A DNA stretch of 64,000 nucleotides, from NCBI GenBank assembly GCA_958299035.1, contig CATQJL010000223.1:81299322-81363321 (forward strand). The letters are read 5' to 3'. A program made the translations under genes and the position numbers. The notes beneath the pieces were generated by a model. That model was not told the origin of the DNA and searched no databases. It worked only from the letters and a program-made list of their open reading frames with translations. Position 1 is the stretch's first letter. Each line of letters opens with the position of its first letter. Positions 42,210 through 52,721 of this stretch are shown here, one piece after another. Origin of the DNA: Cylicocyclus nassatus (Eukaryota > Nematoda > Chromadorea > Rhabditida > Strongylidae).

Positions 42210-44106
42210 ACAGTATATACAATACCACTCGTGATTTGTGAAAAAAATTGGCGGCGGCACTTAACTGACGGGCGCAGCCGCGCGGTTGGCGCCTAACTTT
42301 GTCGCGTGACGCGAAAACTTTTAAAAAAGACCTTATCTTGCCTCAAAATTTCTGAATTCTATATTTGAGAGTACCATTCAACTCAGTTCGGCGAGGCCCA
42401 TCTTCCAGTATATAGATGTGCCTAGTCGTGGGATATAGGTTTTTTTTCTTGGAATTTTAGTGTAAGTAGATCATTCAGTGTGCTGATTTTAGAGACTACA
42501 TACACATTCTGCTGAGCACTGCAGAAATACGGCAGGCACAGTTTAAGAGCTCATTCTGCACGGATATGTGTAAAATAAAGCTGGGCTTTTCTCGGCGAAG
42601 TATGACGGGTCCCAAAATGCAGGAAGACAAAGTGGAATGGCGGGAAATCGCATGCGAAGCACATATCGTGGAATGCCGCGCGTGCTGCGCAATGAACAAT
42701 ACCACCCACAGAACAATACCACCCATTTTTCTAGAATTCAACTTTTTTTCTCTTTTGAAAAGAAGTCTGCGGCTGCTTTCTAGCGCACTATAATGTACAA
42801 GAAAAGCACTGTCGAACGGTACTTACTGGAATTTTAAGTTGGATAGGCGTTGCGTTACATCCCTGCGAAGGGACCTCCGCAGAAAAATTTGAGAAAACTG
42901 GAAACGAGATATAGAGGACATGATTTAGGTCAATAGATTCGCCTTGACGAGCTGAACACAACGCTGTCGGATATAGATTATATTCATTCCGAAGGAAATG
43001 GTGCTGCGTAATTTGCGATATTCCGAAATCGCGAAATTTCTGGAATTTTGCGAAATTCCCGTTTTGTGGGTGGTATTGTTCATTGCGCAGCACGCGCGGC
43101 ATTCCACGATATGTGCTTCGCATGCGATTTCCCGCCATTCCACTTTGTCTTCCTGCATTTTGGGATCCGTCATACTTCGCCGAAAAAAGCCCAGTCTTAC
43201 ACATATCCGTGTGCTTTTGAACTGTACATGCCGTATTTCTGCAGTGCTCAACAGAATGTGTATGTACCCTCTGGAATCAGCCGCTAAATGATCCATTTAC
43301 ACTAAAATTCCAAGAAAAAATCTATTAGGTTGGCTAATAAATAAGTTCGGTCGCTTTTTCAGCTCTTACAAATGCTGTAGAAAAATTTCTGTCCAATTTT
43401 TAGTATCTCTGTAAAGAGCACTTCACTGAGTATGGGAGCATATATTCTGTTTAAGTAAAACTTATCTTCCAAGGAAAAAAATCCGCAAAGAAGTGAAAAA
43501 TAGCAAATTTCCCAAATGCGCAAACATGAGGAAATTTGGTTTTCTTAGTGAAACATTTTCAAAATGGCAGATCACAGTTCTTTTTGTTGTTCACTAAATA
43601 GGGAAAACTCCTCTGTATCCAAACACCAAACTGCTGTTCTTTACATCCATTACAGCATGAAAACGAAGCTCAAGAAGTCAAAGAAGTGAGCTTTTAGAAA
43701 TTTCGCCATGTTGAGGCATAACTGTCTTTACTGATGATAGAAAATCCTGATTATTTGATATGTGATAGAGAAAGCTTCGAACTACTTCCCCACAAAGAAC
43801 ATAGATTGAAAACAACAAGAAAATTTTTTATGACAATTTGTATGCCAAAACGAACTTATTTTTTAGCCAACCATATATTCCACGACTAGGCACATCTATA
43901 TACTGGAAGATGCGCCTCGCCGAGCTGAGTTGAATAGTGCTCTTGAATATAGAACTCAGAAATTTTGAAGCAAGATAAGGTCTTTTTTTGAAAAGTTTTC
44001 GCGTCACGCGAGAATGTTAGGCGCCAACCGCCGCTAGTTAGGGCCGCGTCAGTTAAGTGCCGCCGCCAATTTTTTTTACAAATTACGAGTGGTATTGTAA
44101 TACTGT
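42210..44106. mobile_element. Long foldback element, interrupted by a mariner MITE
   Basis: The ends read ACAGTATATACAATACC and GGTATTGTAATACTGT. The left arm (42210-42735) pairs with 43020-43324 plus 43874-44106, including AATTGGCGGCGGCACTTAAC and GGCATTCCACGATATGTG blocks. The unpaired centre is about 280 bp. Several frames on both strands here are arm sequence and not genes. Confidence 0.8.
43325..43873. mobile_element. Mariner-type MITE nested in the foldback
   Basis: TTAGGTTGGCTAATAAATAAGTTCG opens it and CGAACTTATTTTTTAGCCAACC closes it, between TA at 43323-43324 and 43874-43875. It interrupts the right arm of the surrounding foldback and is therefore younger. Confidence 0.85.
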
Positions 44107-44689
44107 AGGCTGACATCAACTTAGAATGGGACGATTTATCAATCGCTTTTCAATGTTGTAAAATTACCGAAGATTGGCGGGTTTCGAAACATAAAGAGTC
44201 ATTTCCCTAAAAAAATAAAACAAAAGGGCCAAAAGTCTTGCATTAGAATTTTAAAGACACTCACTTTTTGTAGAATTTGCACTCAACTGTAATGCTTTTT
44301 TCAAAACTTACGCCGGGTTCACCGTAATAAGTGTCCTGCAACGCCTTTCAAAAATATGATTACCATTTGAAAAGATTGAAAACTCGTGCGTAGTAAAATT
44401 AGCATACGTAAAAACACTGTGCACAGATTTTAGACCTTTTTGGGGACAATTCTTTAAGATGTCTTATTTTGCAGTTGGTCTATACGCTGGAATTTCCTAC
44501 CGTGATAACACGCAATAAGAAAAGCGTAGGTGACTTGCTTTCTGCTGTATTTATAAGCTGAAGCCATTCCTACTGGCACAAGCCATTCCCAGCCATTCCT
44601 TGTTACCCAGAAATTGGCAAAACACTTCAAGAGGTATTAGCGATCAAACGGTGTGTAAATACTTTTAACACCCCGTATGCGCTATGCCT
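44107..44689. other. No supported gene
   Basis: Spacer ending in the mariner-like block GTGTGTAAATACTTTTAACACC (44652-44673). Confidence 0.4.
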
Positions 44690-44958
44690 ATCGAATTTTC
44701 GAATATTCGGTGCTTATCGAATTTCCGAATATTCGATGATCATCGAATGATCGAATGAATGACCCTCAAATATTCGATTATCGAATTATTCGAAAGTTAA
44801 GATTTTCGAATATTCGACTTTCGAATAATATTCGAAAATTAAAAATTTCGAATATTCGACTTTCGAATTTCATTCGAAATCTCAGATTTTCGAATATTCG
44901 ACTTTTCGAATCATTCGAATTCGAATGATTTATTCGAATGATCGAATAATTATTCGTT
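44690..44958. repeat. TTCGAATATTCGA-rich degenerate repeat, copy 2
   Basis: Inverse relative of 35440-35720, with the same words. Minus-strand frames here read low-complexity RIFENLNFRI-type repeats and are products of the repeat. Confidence 0.7.
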
Positions 44959-44976
44959 TCGGTCCCAAGTATATAG

Positions 44977-45760
44977 CCCACTGACCTCCAGGCGCAGTCC
45001 GGCTGGTTGATGTTCCCTGTGGGCCGAGAAAATAGTCCTTGACCCGGCGCGCGCTACCGCAATCGGCATGAGCTCGGACGACTTCTTTACCTTTCGGCGC
45101 GGGACTCCACGACCGCTCCCCCGCATTGTGCATGCCATCAAAATTCGGGCGGCAAGGTCTTCGTGCCATGCTTCTCAACTTTCCTTTGAAATTCCGAGCC
45201 ACCTTTTGTAAACTGGGTAAATGCCCGAAAACAGTTCTTTTCATCCTTTTCAAAACTCAAATTCGGGGTCTACTAGTCAGAAATGCCCAAAACATGCAAA
45301 AAGATGGAGATGCAAAATTTGCCGGGGCACTGCCTTTGGTGTAGGGCAAAAAAACGTTTGAAAAGACCAACAATGAAATCCAAAGAGCCACTTTATGTGG
45401 ACCACTCTGCATAGGAGATAGAGCAGGAGTTACAACAGTCACTGGTCACAGATCTCTACGAAACCATTACCTACCAACTAGGAATAAGGGAGACACGGGC
45501 ATTTACCCAGTTTACAAAAGGCGGCTCGGACGAGAATTTCAAAGGAAAGTTGAGAAGTTGTGGCACGAAGACCTTGCCGCCCGAATTTTTACTTTAGATG
45601 GCATGCACAATGCCGGGGAGCGGTCGAAAAGTCCCGCGCCGAACGGTAAACGAAGTCGTCCGAGCTCATGCCGATTGCGGTTGCGCGCGCCGGGTCAAGG
45701 ACTATTTTCTCGGCCCACAGGGAACATCAACCAGCCGGACTGCGCTTGGAGGTCAGTGGG
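44977..45760. mobile_element. Foldback element with ~255-bp arms
   Basis: 44977-45231 is the inverse of about 45495-45760. The ends read CCCACTGACCTCCAGGCGCA and TGCGCTTGGAGGTCAGTGGG. The centre of about 260 bp is unpaired. Arm agreement is high, with an 18-base or longer perfect block (CCTTGACCCGGCGCGCGC). The frames of 63-108 residues here are arm sequence. Confidence 0.85.
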
Positions 45761-45893
45761 GTAGGAGAACGAAAGCCGCCAGTTTGAACCGCCTCCACTT
45801 ACTGCTGGTCCTGGAAAGACATGCAACGACACTGCAAAAGGACCCTTTGACCGCGAAAGGCAGCTCAAATTGGCGACCTTCTTCTCCTACCCA
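45761..45893. mobile_element. Short MULE-like MITE at the foldback end
   Basis: A 133-bp element with GTAGGAGAACGAAAGCCGCC at one end and GGCGACCTTCTTCTCCTACC at the other. GGTCAGTGGG (45751-45760 and 45894-45903) flanks it, a 9-10 base duplication typical of Mutator-like insertion. The duplicated bases are the terminus of the foldback element, so the insertion hit its very end. Confidence 0.82.
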
Positions 45894-46180
45894 GGTCAGT
45901 GGGATGACCAGAACCCCACCATAGCAGTATTCCCCAGGGCGCAAATCTGCCGGGACACTGTTCAGTGTTAAACGTCTTTTCTATATAGGGTGCCCTTACA
46001 AATATCTGCTTGGAAATACTTGATTTGCTTTCGGTCTACCCAGTTTCATTAGTTCCTGATGCTTCAGGAAGACATAGAAACACAGAAAAACATCTAAAAA
46101 ATTCCTTTTCGCAGCAGTCATCTATGCAAGATTCCAATTGTACAAATCTAATCGAATATCTTAGATAAGCGTCTGAGCAA

Positions 46181-46432
46181 ATGATGTTTCTGCGCATTCT
46201 ATATCTATTTCTCATGGTATTCGCATTTGTTACGGCAACCGACGACGATCTTGCGAGGTTCAAACATATGTGAGATGATCAAGAACTTTAGTTGCGTCTG
46301 CGGGATCTTATTTTTAAAGTGCAACGACTTCTTTAAAGTTCGCAATGGTGGATACAGAGGGGAAAACTAAGCATGGATAAATGCGTGAAGCAGTGTACCG
46401 AAGAAGTGGAACGGCTGTGGAAAACAGAATAG
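46181..46432 (+). pseudogene. Decayed copy of the Cx3C...Cx3C secreted peptide
   Basis: The signal-peptide exon is kept (MMFLRILYLFLMVFAFVTA) and the intron sites are in place (gtgaga ... aaag). Compared with the intact copy at 55757-56027, one base is missing at the end of exon 1 and one in exon 2, the second Cys codon is now Phe, and stops follow. It belongs to a duplicated block reaching from about 45960 to 46865. It is probably no longer translated as the family peptide. Confidence 0.78.
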
Positions 46433-46679
46433 AAGGCAGTGCAAAGATAAACTCTTTAATTATAGAAGCAATTACTCTCCAATAATTGAATAAATGTTGA
46501 GCTTTCAACACATATTTCTTAAATTTATTTTCTTCGGATGCAATGCATGAAAGAAGACAAAACACGATCACCGATTGTGATTGTCTTGTAGCGCCTGTGG
46601 TGTGGCACACCGCTACTTTGAACTCTACCATTCCTGAGCTGGATATAATGAATAGGTACAAATTTGCATTTTGCAGTGG

Positions 46680-47260
46680 AATAAAAAGGATATAGCCTTT
46701 GTTTCAACTGGCTTGGCGGCTGAAAGGCGGGGCTACGTGACCTAAATGAGGCTAGATAATGATCAGAGTGACGCGCGCGAGAGACGCAGATTACTTAGCA
46801 GGCGCGAACCTTTAATAAGGCTACAAAGCCCCGCCTTCCAGCCGCCAAGCCAGTTGATTCAAAGGTTACAAGCTTTCTGTAGAGTGGTAGAAAAATGAAA
46901 TGAATGTTTGTTGGCAGTAGATTTTCTCTTCAGCTCACAAGGGTTGTCTCTTTTTACTGATTGCTTGACTGGTTCTTCCGGCTTTTGAAAGAAACTAGTA
47001 AAGCCGTTGAGTGGGATTTTCGCTAGTGTTTATTGCGTTTAGATATGACATCGTACCTCCTAGCTCTAAAAGAAACTTCGAGGCATTCTATTCACAGCTT
47101 GTCAAAACTTTCGCAGCTACTTCGAAACACAAAAAATACAAATACCAAAAGGGCGCGATGTCGCGACAAATGAATCCCTCTGTGCTCCCCTAAAATGTGA
47201 CATTTCTTTAAACCAAAGCTCGCTAGTTCCTCATGCCGGATTCGTCTTCTCCAATACTTT
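46680..47260. repeat. Inverted-duplication arm B
   Basis: Reverse-complement counterpart of 41640-42200, with larger differences near 47000 where an extra stretch of about 200 bp lies between the MITE and the shared coding-like block. Confidence 0.65.
46696..46865. mobile_element. 170-bp MITE, copy B
   Basis: Same family and length as 42009-42178, inverted relative to it. The flanks (TAGCC / GGTTACAAGCTTTC) match copy A in reverse, showing that the pair belongs to an inverted duplication and is not two insertions. Confidence 0.85.
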
Positions 47261-47547
47261 TCTTTTCGTTTTATCTGATTCAGTAAAGAAAATAGCACTG
47301 AATAAGTCAATAATGCTTGACGATCATTTGCTGATACATCTCGCCATCGTTTGACGATACCGCAAGGTTGCTGCGGAGGCTACCGTTTGTGTCAACTTGG
47401 CCTGTTATGCAAATTCTGGAATATTTTAATTCAGCGAATGGCATATAAGAGATTTTTTACTCACCTCCAAGTAAGTAATTCTTCCATTTTTGAGATCAGT
47501 TCCGCAGCTGCTGAGTTTGAAGCTGTTAAAATTTGAGAAGACAATTC

Positions 47548-47883
47548 TGTTGATGATTTATGTATCATCATCAACGACTCTGTAGTCCTAATAGCTCACC
47601 GGTATTCCCCATGGGCTATATTCCCCAACCGCTTATATTTAAGTGCCGAATCACTTACCAGTGAGTGGCACCTATCTGCCAGGGGCCGCGCCAAGCCGCG
47701 GCATCCTCTTTCTTGCCTATATTTCCTGGACATTCCGATTGTGCACGGGTCAGCTCCGCCTTACTACCTATACAAGGAGCCCCCGATTGTATTATAGGTT
47801 GCTCCCCCGGTTCAACACCGGGTTCGTCTGTGGATAAATTATTATCGACACCATTATCGCCTACGACACTTGGTTCCCACCAA
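47548..47883 (+). repeat. 5' LTR of the BEL/Pao element
   Basis: 336 bp, ending GGTTCCCACCAA. The following TTGGTGCATCGGGGAAGCC may include the primer-binding site. It differs from the 3' LTR at roughly ten positions by eye. Confidence 0.88.
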
Positions 47884-47989
47884 ATTGGTGCATCGGGGAA
47901 GCCACCTCGTATTCTATCTGCAACCGGAGGAATCGAGGCCAGAAGACCCGCGTGGCAGGAAGACAACCAACCGATGATCTGAAAATTCC

Positions 47990-48400
47990 TGTGTATCCTT
48001 TTCGTAAGAGATCCAGGGAGGTGTAAGTAAATTGGAAGGCTACCACTGACTATCTGAAAATCTTTGTGCATCCTTTTCGTAAGCGATCCAAAGAGGTGTA
48101 AGAGAAATCGGAAGGAATACCACTGACTATCTGAAAATCTCTGTGCATCCTTTTCGTAAGTGATCCAGAGAGGTGTAAGAGAAATCAGTAGGTAGCACAT
48201 TATCACACTAATACGTGAAACTTTCTGTGTATCCTTTCCGTAAGCGATCCAGAGAGTGGAACAAATTTTGTGAGTGCAGTGCACATTACCACATAAGACC
48301 GTGAAACTTTCTGTGAATCCTTTTCGTAAGTGATCCAGAAAGCCGAACAAATTTTTGTGGGTGCAAATTTCCAATCAATCTCATTGATCTCTCGCGAATC
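47990..48400 (+). repeat. Leader minisatellite, five ~75-87-bp units
   Basis: Units starting TGTG(T/C)ATCCTTTTCGTAAG occur near 47991, 48066, 48141, 48225 and 48312. The first three share TATCTGAAAAT and the last two share GTGAAACTTTC. They lie between the 5' LTR and Gag. The 239-residue minus-strand frame over this part is the antisense of the repeat. Confidence 0.85.
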
Positions 48401-48745
48401 CTATCCAAGGACCGGAGATCGGTACATTGAGATTTGAAAGGAAGGTAACTTGAGTCACAAGCGCTCATATTGCCAAAAAAGTCAAAGTTCGACCAAGAAC
48501 TCTTGACTTAAGAGGATTGAAACCCAATCTTTATCTGGTCAAGATCCAAGTCACCTTACCAGTCAGCATAGCGTTCAAGCCACCCCGGCACGCTTGCAAA
48601 TCAGAGATCAGCACCACAGCTGCCTCTACTCGACGAATCACCAGAAGATACGTCTACAAGTTAACGAAACCTCGCTAATTTGTACTACCCCCGAAGCAAC
48701 TAGCTTTCTAAGGACGAGAAGAAAATAGAAGTCGGTATAGCAGAA

Positions 48746-49614
48746 ATGGCCGCCCTTCAAATCACACAAAATCAACGACGCTTGCAAGCTCGTAAAATCC
48801 TACGAGTCCGAAGTGGAGAATGTAGACCCGCTTCACATTTCCAACAACAAAAGCGGAATGTGAAGAGTACATCAAAGAAAAGGCAGGAGTGATAACAAAC
48901 CTCTTCAATTCTTTGCAAAACGCTGTGAAATTGCAAGAAACACAGCTCAACACTGCCATTGAGTACATCAATGCACGTAGTGAAGAAAAGGAACGAGAAA
49001 AGCTTATGGTTGAACTTAGCAAGCATTTGGAGCTTGAAGCACTGGATCTAGAAGTAATGGCAGTTTAATGGCAAAGCCGTATACAGTTCAGACAACATGA
49101 ACTAAGGGAGCAAACGACGCTTTTGCATACGTCTGCTCCCAGTTTTCCGAGTCAGCCAGTCAGCGAGATAGGAAGAGGCTCAACAACGGAACGAAGTGAA
49201 CGCCAGATCAATATCCGGAAACCGCTTCTAGAGATTCCTACATTCTATGGCAACTTCAGAGAATTCAATAGTTTTTGGACAGTGTTTGATTCACTTATTC
49301 ACTGCGACGAAGACCTATCGGATGGCGACAAATTCCTTTTCCTGAAGCAAGCGCTCAAAGGAAAAGCAGCTGCGGCTCTGAACTGCATCCCCGTCGTTGG
49401 AAATAAGTACAAGACGGCCGTAGACATCCTGAAGAAGCACTTCGACCGGTTTGCCAACATGGCAGACATACTCATCAACGAAATTGAACGACTTCATGGA
49501 GCAAAAGACAATCCAAAAAGTTGCCGAGAAACGTTCGAAGCAATCAATTCACGGATTATTCACCTGGAACAAACCGGAATGAAGATGAGCGCAGATAGAA
49601 TTTGGCGCGAATGA
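48746..49614 (+). pseudogene. BEL/Pao Gag region (DUF1759-like), frame-broken
   Basis: The first part (48746-49068) reads helical, coiled-coil-like peptide (EKAGVITNLFNSLQNAVKLQ, then SEEKEREKLMVELSKH) only across frame changes. From 49123 an open frame of 163 residues carries LLEIPTFYGNFREFNSFW and LFLKQALKGKAAAAL, the hallmark words of the Pao/BEL Gag domain. It stops at 49614 (IWRE, TGA), where related elements continue. Confidence 0.75.
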
Positions 49615-49711
49615 TCCTGTCGAAATTTCCTGGAGCCTCTGCGCAACCGTCATACAGAAGGAAGCCGCAAGTGGAGATACTTCAATGTTTCCGAGATATT
49701 AGACGCGATCG

Positions 49712-50170
49712 ATGACATCATCTCTCTTCGAGACAACCGCATTAACGATGGAGACGCTCCATCCAAGCACCTTACCTTCGAGCGGCCATCAGGACAGAAA
49801 TGATGGTCCGGAATGGGAAGAGGGGATAGAAAATCTTGAGCAGTCGCGAGTTCCTACAAGCAGCAATCATCATTTGCAAGTCTCTAGGATACAGCGAAGA
49901 AACAACTCAGCTCATCGCAAAGCAAGTGAAGTACACGTTGCACGAAGCCCGCTGTATGGAAAGTATGTCTACAGCTCAAGCAAAAAACTACCAGTAGTGC
50001 GCCGAAGGGTACTCCAATTGGCGTCGTCAATGAAATTTAACGAGGAACATTGGGATTATCAACCCACAACGATACTGATTGACTCTGGCGCCCAGCGAAG
50101 CTTCATCAGATCAGGACTCAGTGAAGAACTCAAACTGCCATCCAAACAAGCGACGTCATTCACCATATAG
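49712..50170 (+). CDS. BEL/Pao aspartic protease, first part
   Basis: The frame ends with TTILIDSGAQRSFIRSGLSE, a D-S-G catalytic motif as in BEL/Pao (DUF1758-type) proteases, preceded by a low-complexity linker. A stop (TAG) separates it from the next frame by one codon. Confidence 0.72.
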   Translation: MTSSLFETTALTMETLHPSTLPSSGHQDRNDGPEWEEGIENLEQSRVPTSSNHHLQVSRIQRRNNSAHRKASEVHVARSPLYGKYVYSSSKKLPVVRRRVLQLASSMKFNEEHWDYQPTTILIDSGAQRSFIRSGLSEELKLPSKQATSFTI

Positions 50171-50172
50171 GA

Positions 50173-50700
50173 ATGGGAGAATCAAAAGAGACATTCAGCT
50201 CCAGTAAAGTACAAATCACTTTGAAAAGCATTCACAGTGCAGAGAAGCTCAAGAAGATATCAGTGCATACGAAAGAGAAGCTGATTACCAACCTGCACAC
50301 AGCACATCTCACGGATTCAGATGTCCGCTTCATTTCCAGCAGAAACTTGGCGATAGCTCAAGATACGCTCACCCATAAAAGCGTTTTACCTGATCTCATT
50401 ATTGGACAAGATCTTCTAAACTTCGTCATTGTCAACACCGAGACAGTGACCAAGCTTCCCTCGGGGCTCATATTGACCCCTACCATCTTCGGATATGCTA
50501 TATCTGGAACCAGCCGTACCAAAGTGCGCACAGATTTTGTTGGCACGTTTGGTTGTACACCAACGATGCAGGAAGCCTCTAAAGCCGCATCTCACCCTCA
50601 ACGACACGCCAAACGGCTAACGACAAAGAAAACGGGCACCAATTTCACCGAAAGCAGTACACGTACAACAGGAGAATCTTCCGAGCGCATGCTGAAGTAA
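50173..50700 (+). CDS. BEL/Pao protease, second part
   Basis: The continuation of the same domain after the stop: LPDLIIGQDLLNFV is the conserved LIGxD region, and SGLILTPTIFGYAISG is the (L)xxTxFGWxxxG word that closes the domain in the BEL family. It then runs into unrelated basic sequence (50600-51100), which is where polymerase should begin. Confidence 0.75.
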   Translation: MGESKETFSSSKVQITLKSIHSAEKLKKISVHTKEKLITNLHTAHLTDSDVRFISSRNLAIAQDTLTHKSVLPDLIIGQDLLNFVIVNTETVTKLPSGLILTPTIFGYAISGTSRTKVRTDFVGTFGCTPTMQEASKAASHPQRHAKRLTTKKTGTNFTESSTRTTGESSERMLK

Positions 50701-51358
50701 CATCTCAAAATACAACGAAGTTGTTATCGAAAAAGAAGAAAACCCGGACAGCTGCTGCTAAGCGCGAAGCTAAGGCAGACAGACAACGATGGCTGGTCAA
50801 AGTTCGCTGCATATTAGGCTCTAGTTCCAGCTCCAACACGAGGAGTGCGAATGGAACTCTTGCCAGAACACTTCAACCGACGACACGAGCTAAGATAAAG
50901 ATGACGGAAATGCCCGAGATCACACATCACAACCATCTGATCACGGAAACACCAACTATCACGAAGGCAATCACCGACAACGATTCTGTCAACTTGAAAT
51001 CGACGAGAGCAGATCCGATGAGGAAGAAGAGACGTCGACGAAAGGCGAAGCTATACCACGGAACAGCAACGAGCAACCACTACAACTGTTCACCGTAAAC
51101 TCTCTTCTGTCTATAGCTTCCATTAATATGTCTAAATCTACACAATTCTATGCATTTGTTGTACTTGTGCCTACCTTAACTTTTTGCTTGCTAGCCCGGA
51201 GTGTTGATGATCTATGAATCATCAACCTCGGCAACTAATCTAATAGCTTACACTCATGAACGGTATATCTCTTCAAGTACATATGCTTTTAAGAGGTTTT
51301 GATTGTATTTATTTACTTACATTTCAACAGATTTCGCCTCCTCCTTGCTCGCCCGGAG

Positions 51359-51697
51359 TGTTGATGATTTATGTATCATCAACCTCAACGACTCTGTAGT
51401 CCTAATAGCTCATCGGTATTCCCCATAGGCTATATTCCCCAACCGCTTATATTTAAGTGCCGAATCACTTACCAGTGAGTGGCACCTATCTTCCAGGGGC
51501 CGCGCCAAGCCGCGGCATCCTCTTTCTTGCCTATATTTCCTGGACATTCCGATTGTGCACGGGTCAGCTCCGCCTTACTACCTATATAAGGAGCCATCGA
51601 TTGTATTATAGGTTGCTCCTCCGGTTCAACACCGGGTTCGTCTGTGGATAAATTATTATCGACACCACTATCGCCTACGACACTTGGTTCCCACCAA
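51359..51697 (+). repeat. 3' LTR of the BEL/Pao element
   Basis: 339 bp, near-identical to the 5' LTR, followed by AATTC. Confidence 0.88.
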
Positions 51698-51714
51698 AAT
51701 TCTGTGCCGTTGAA

Positions 51715-52340
51715 TGTCTTCTAAACCTAATAAGCTTTGCTTTCCTAATAAGGTTAAAATGAATTTCTGGCTGACTCTGAAGGTACGTTTATGCTTTACA
51801 GTGTAAGCGACATCTTGGTTTCCATTTGAATAATTAAAGCGGTTTCTCTTGAAAATAACCTTTAGAGAGTAACTGAAATGCAAACAATAGCCATGAAAGT
51901 GTTTCATCAAACCTTTTCCGCATCTTACCAAACTTTGAAGAACAAAAAGCATTATTCAAGGAAGAGGTAGCACACGAGCATGCTTCTAATGCTCCAACTG
52001 AGGAAGCAAGAGAAACGAAGAGCTTCATCATGTCTGAAGAAACTAACATATAATGTATACCAATTGACAGAAACAACTTCGAATCAAAGTGATTTTTTTC
52101 GCATCCGTGAAATTTTTATAGTCTTCGTCTTCGTTTGATTTCATGTTTACGTGTTTTCGCGCATATATAAATGAAATACCCTATTAGACATAATTTGTAT
52201 AGTACATCGCTTCGCAAATGCAGGAAAAAACCGGATGCATGCCGTAGGCCGGATCCCATATGTAAAATCTTTTTTCTAACTGGTAAAGTTATGAGAATAT
52301 TTCCCCTATCAGAACAGACTTACTAACACTACTCTTAAGT
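51715..52340. other. Repeat fragment related to 53500-53970
   Basis: The stretch 51935-52075 (AAGCATTATTCAAGGAAGAGGT..., ...GCGAGAGAAACGAAGAGCTTCATCA-like) resembles 53605-53965 in pieces, so both derive from one mariner-type element. No intact frame. Confidence 0.45.
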
Positions 52341-52620
52341 TCCAAGGCAATCGCTGACCCGGGTGTGGAAGAAAACCGCCTAGCAGCGGAAATCCAGACG
52401 GCGGGGCGATCTGGCTTGGCCGGCTCTTAGTTAGACAACCGGCCGAAAGTGGAAACGTCAAACTCCTTTACAGCTTGAGGGCCCTACTAGAGTATACATC
52501 CGGCTGTGCATCGCAGTTCGACACCTAGTGTCACCCCCACGCCGCGTTGAGGCAACCGACGATTGTGGGGGTAGTCATATTTGGCCATTACTAAATACAT
52601 TCCTCATCTTGTCCTACTGT
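52340..52620. repeat. GC-rich island of unknown origin
   Basis: GC-rich sequence with paired words (GGCTTGGCCGGC, ACCGGCCG; CACCCCCACGCC and GGGGGTAG) in AT-rich surroundings. It could be the start of a LINE or a structured RNA. No frame, no tRNA boxes and no certain ends were found. Confidence 0.4.
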
Positions 52621-52721
52621 ATACAATGCGCGTCTTTGTATTATCGTGGAAGTGTTTTTGTCTTTTTGCTATCTTGCTAGGCGCTCTAAGCGTAGGTTGG
52701 TGGCATTAGTGGTCGGTAGCC

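Larger units (their letters stand above)
45960..46865 (+). repeat. Segmental duplication (partner 55530-56829)
   Basis: The whole block, from upstream of the peptide gene to the 170-bp MITE, aligns with 55530-56829 in the same orientation. The second copy has an extra 345-bp insertion (56122-56467). This copy carries the damaged gene. Confidence 0.8.
47548..51697 (+). mobile_element. BEL/Pao LTR retrotransposon, internally deleted
   Basis: Direct LTRs (47548-47883 and 51359-51697) begin TGTTGATGATTTATGTATCA, and the 5-bp duplication AATTC flanks the element (47543-47547 and 51698-51702). The order inside is leader with tandem repeats, a Gag region with the BEL-type domain, an aspartic protease region and a basic tail. 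No reverse transcriptase or integrase remains. The near-identical LTRs and the intact target duplication suggest a recent, non-autonomous insertion. A second partial LTR-like start (AGCCCGGAGTGTTGATGATC) lies at 51195-51214. Confidence 0.9.

Noticed and set aside
42496..43296. Several frames of 75-138 residues on both strands
   Set aside because: All are arms of the foldback element, and the matching peptides in opposite arms come from the inverted repeat.
44930..45253. 107-residue minus-strand frame and its plus-strand twins at 45558-45924
   Set aside because: Arm sequence of the 44977-45760 foldback.
47655..48374. 239-residue minus-strand open frame
   Set aside because: It is the antisense of the BEL leader minisatellite and LTR. 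The repeated peptide follows from the repeated DNA.
47990..48400. CRISPR array
   Set aside because: Tandem units without unique spacers, in a eukaryotic retrotransposon leader.
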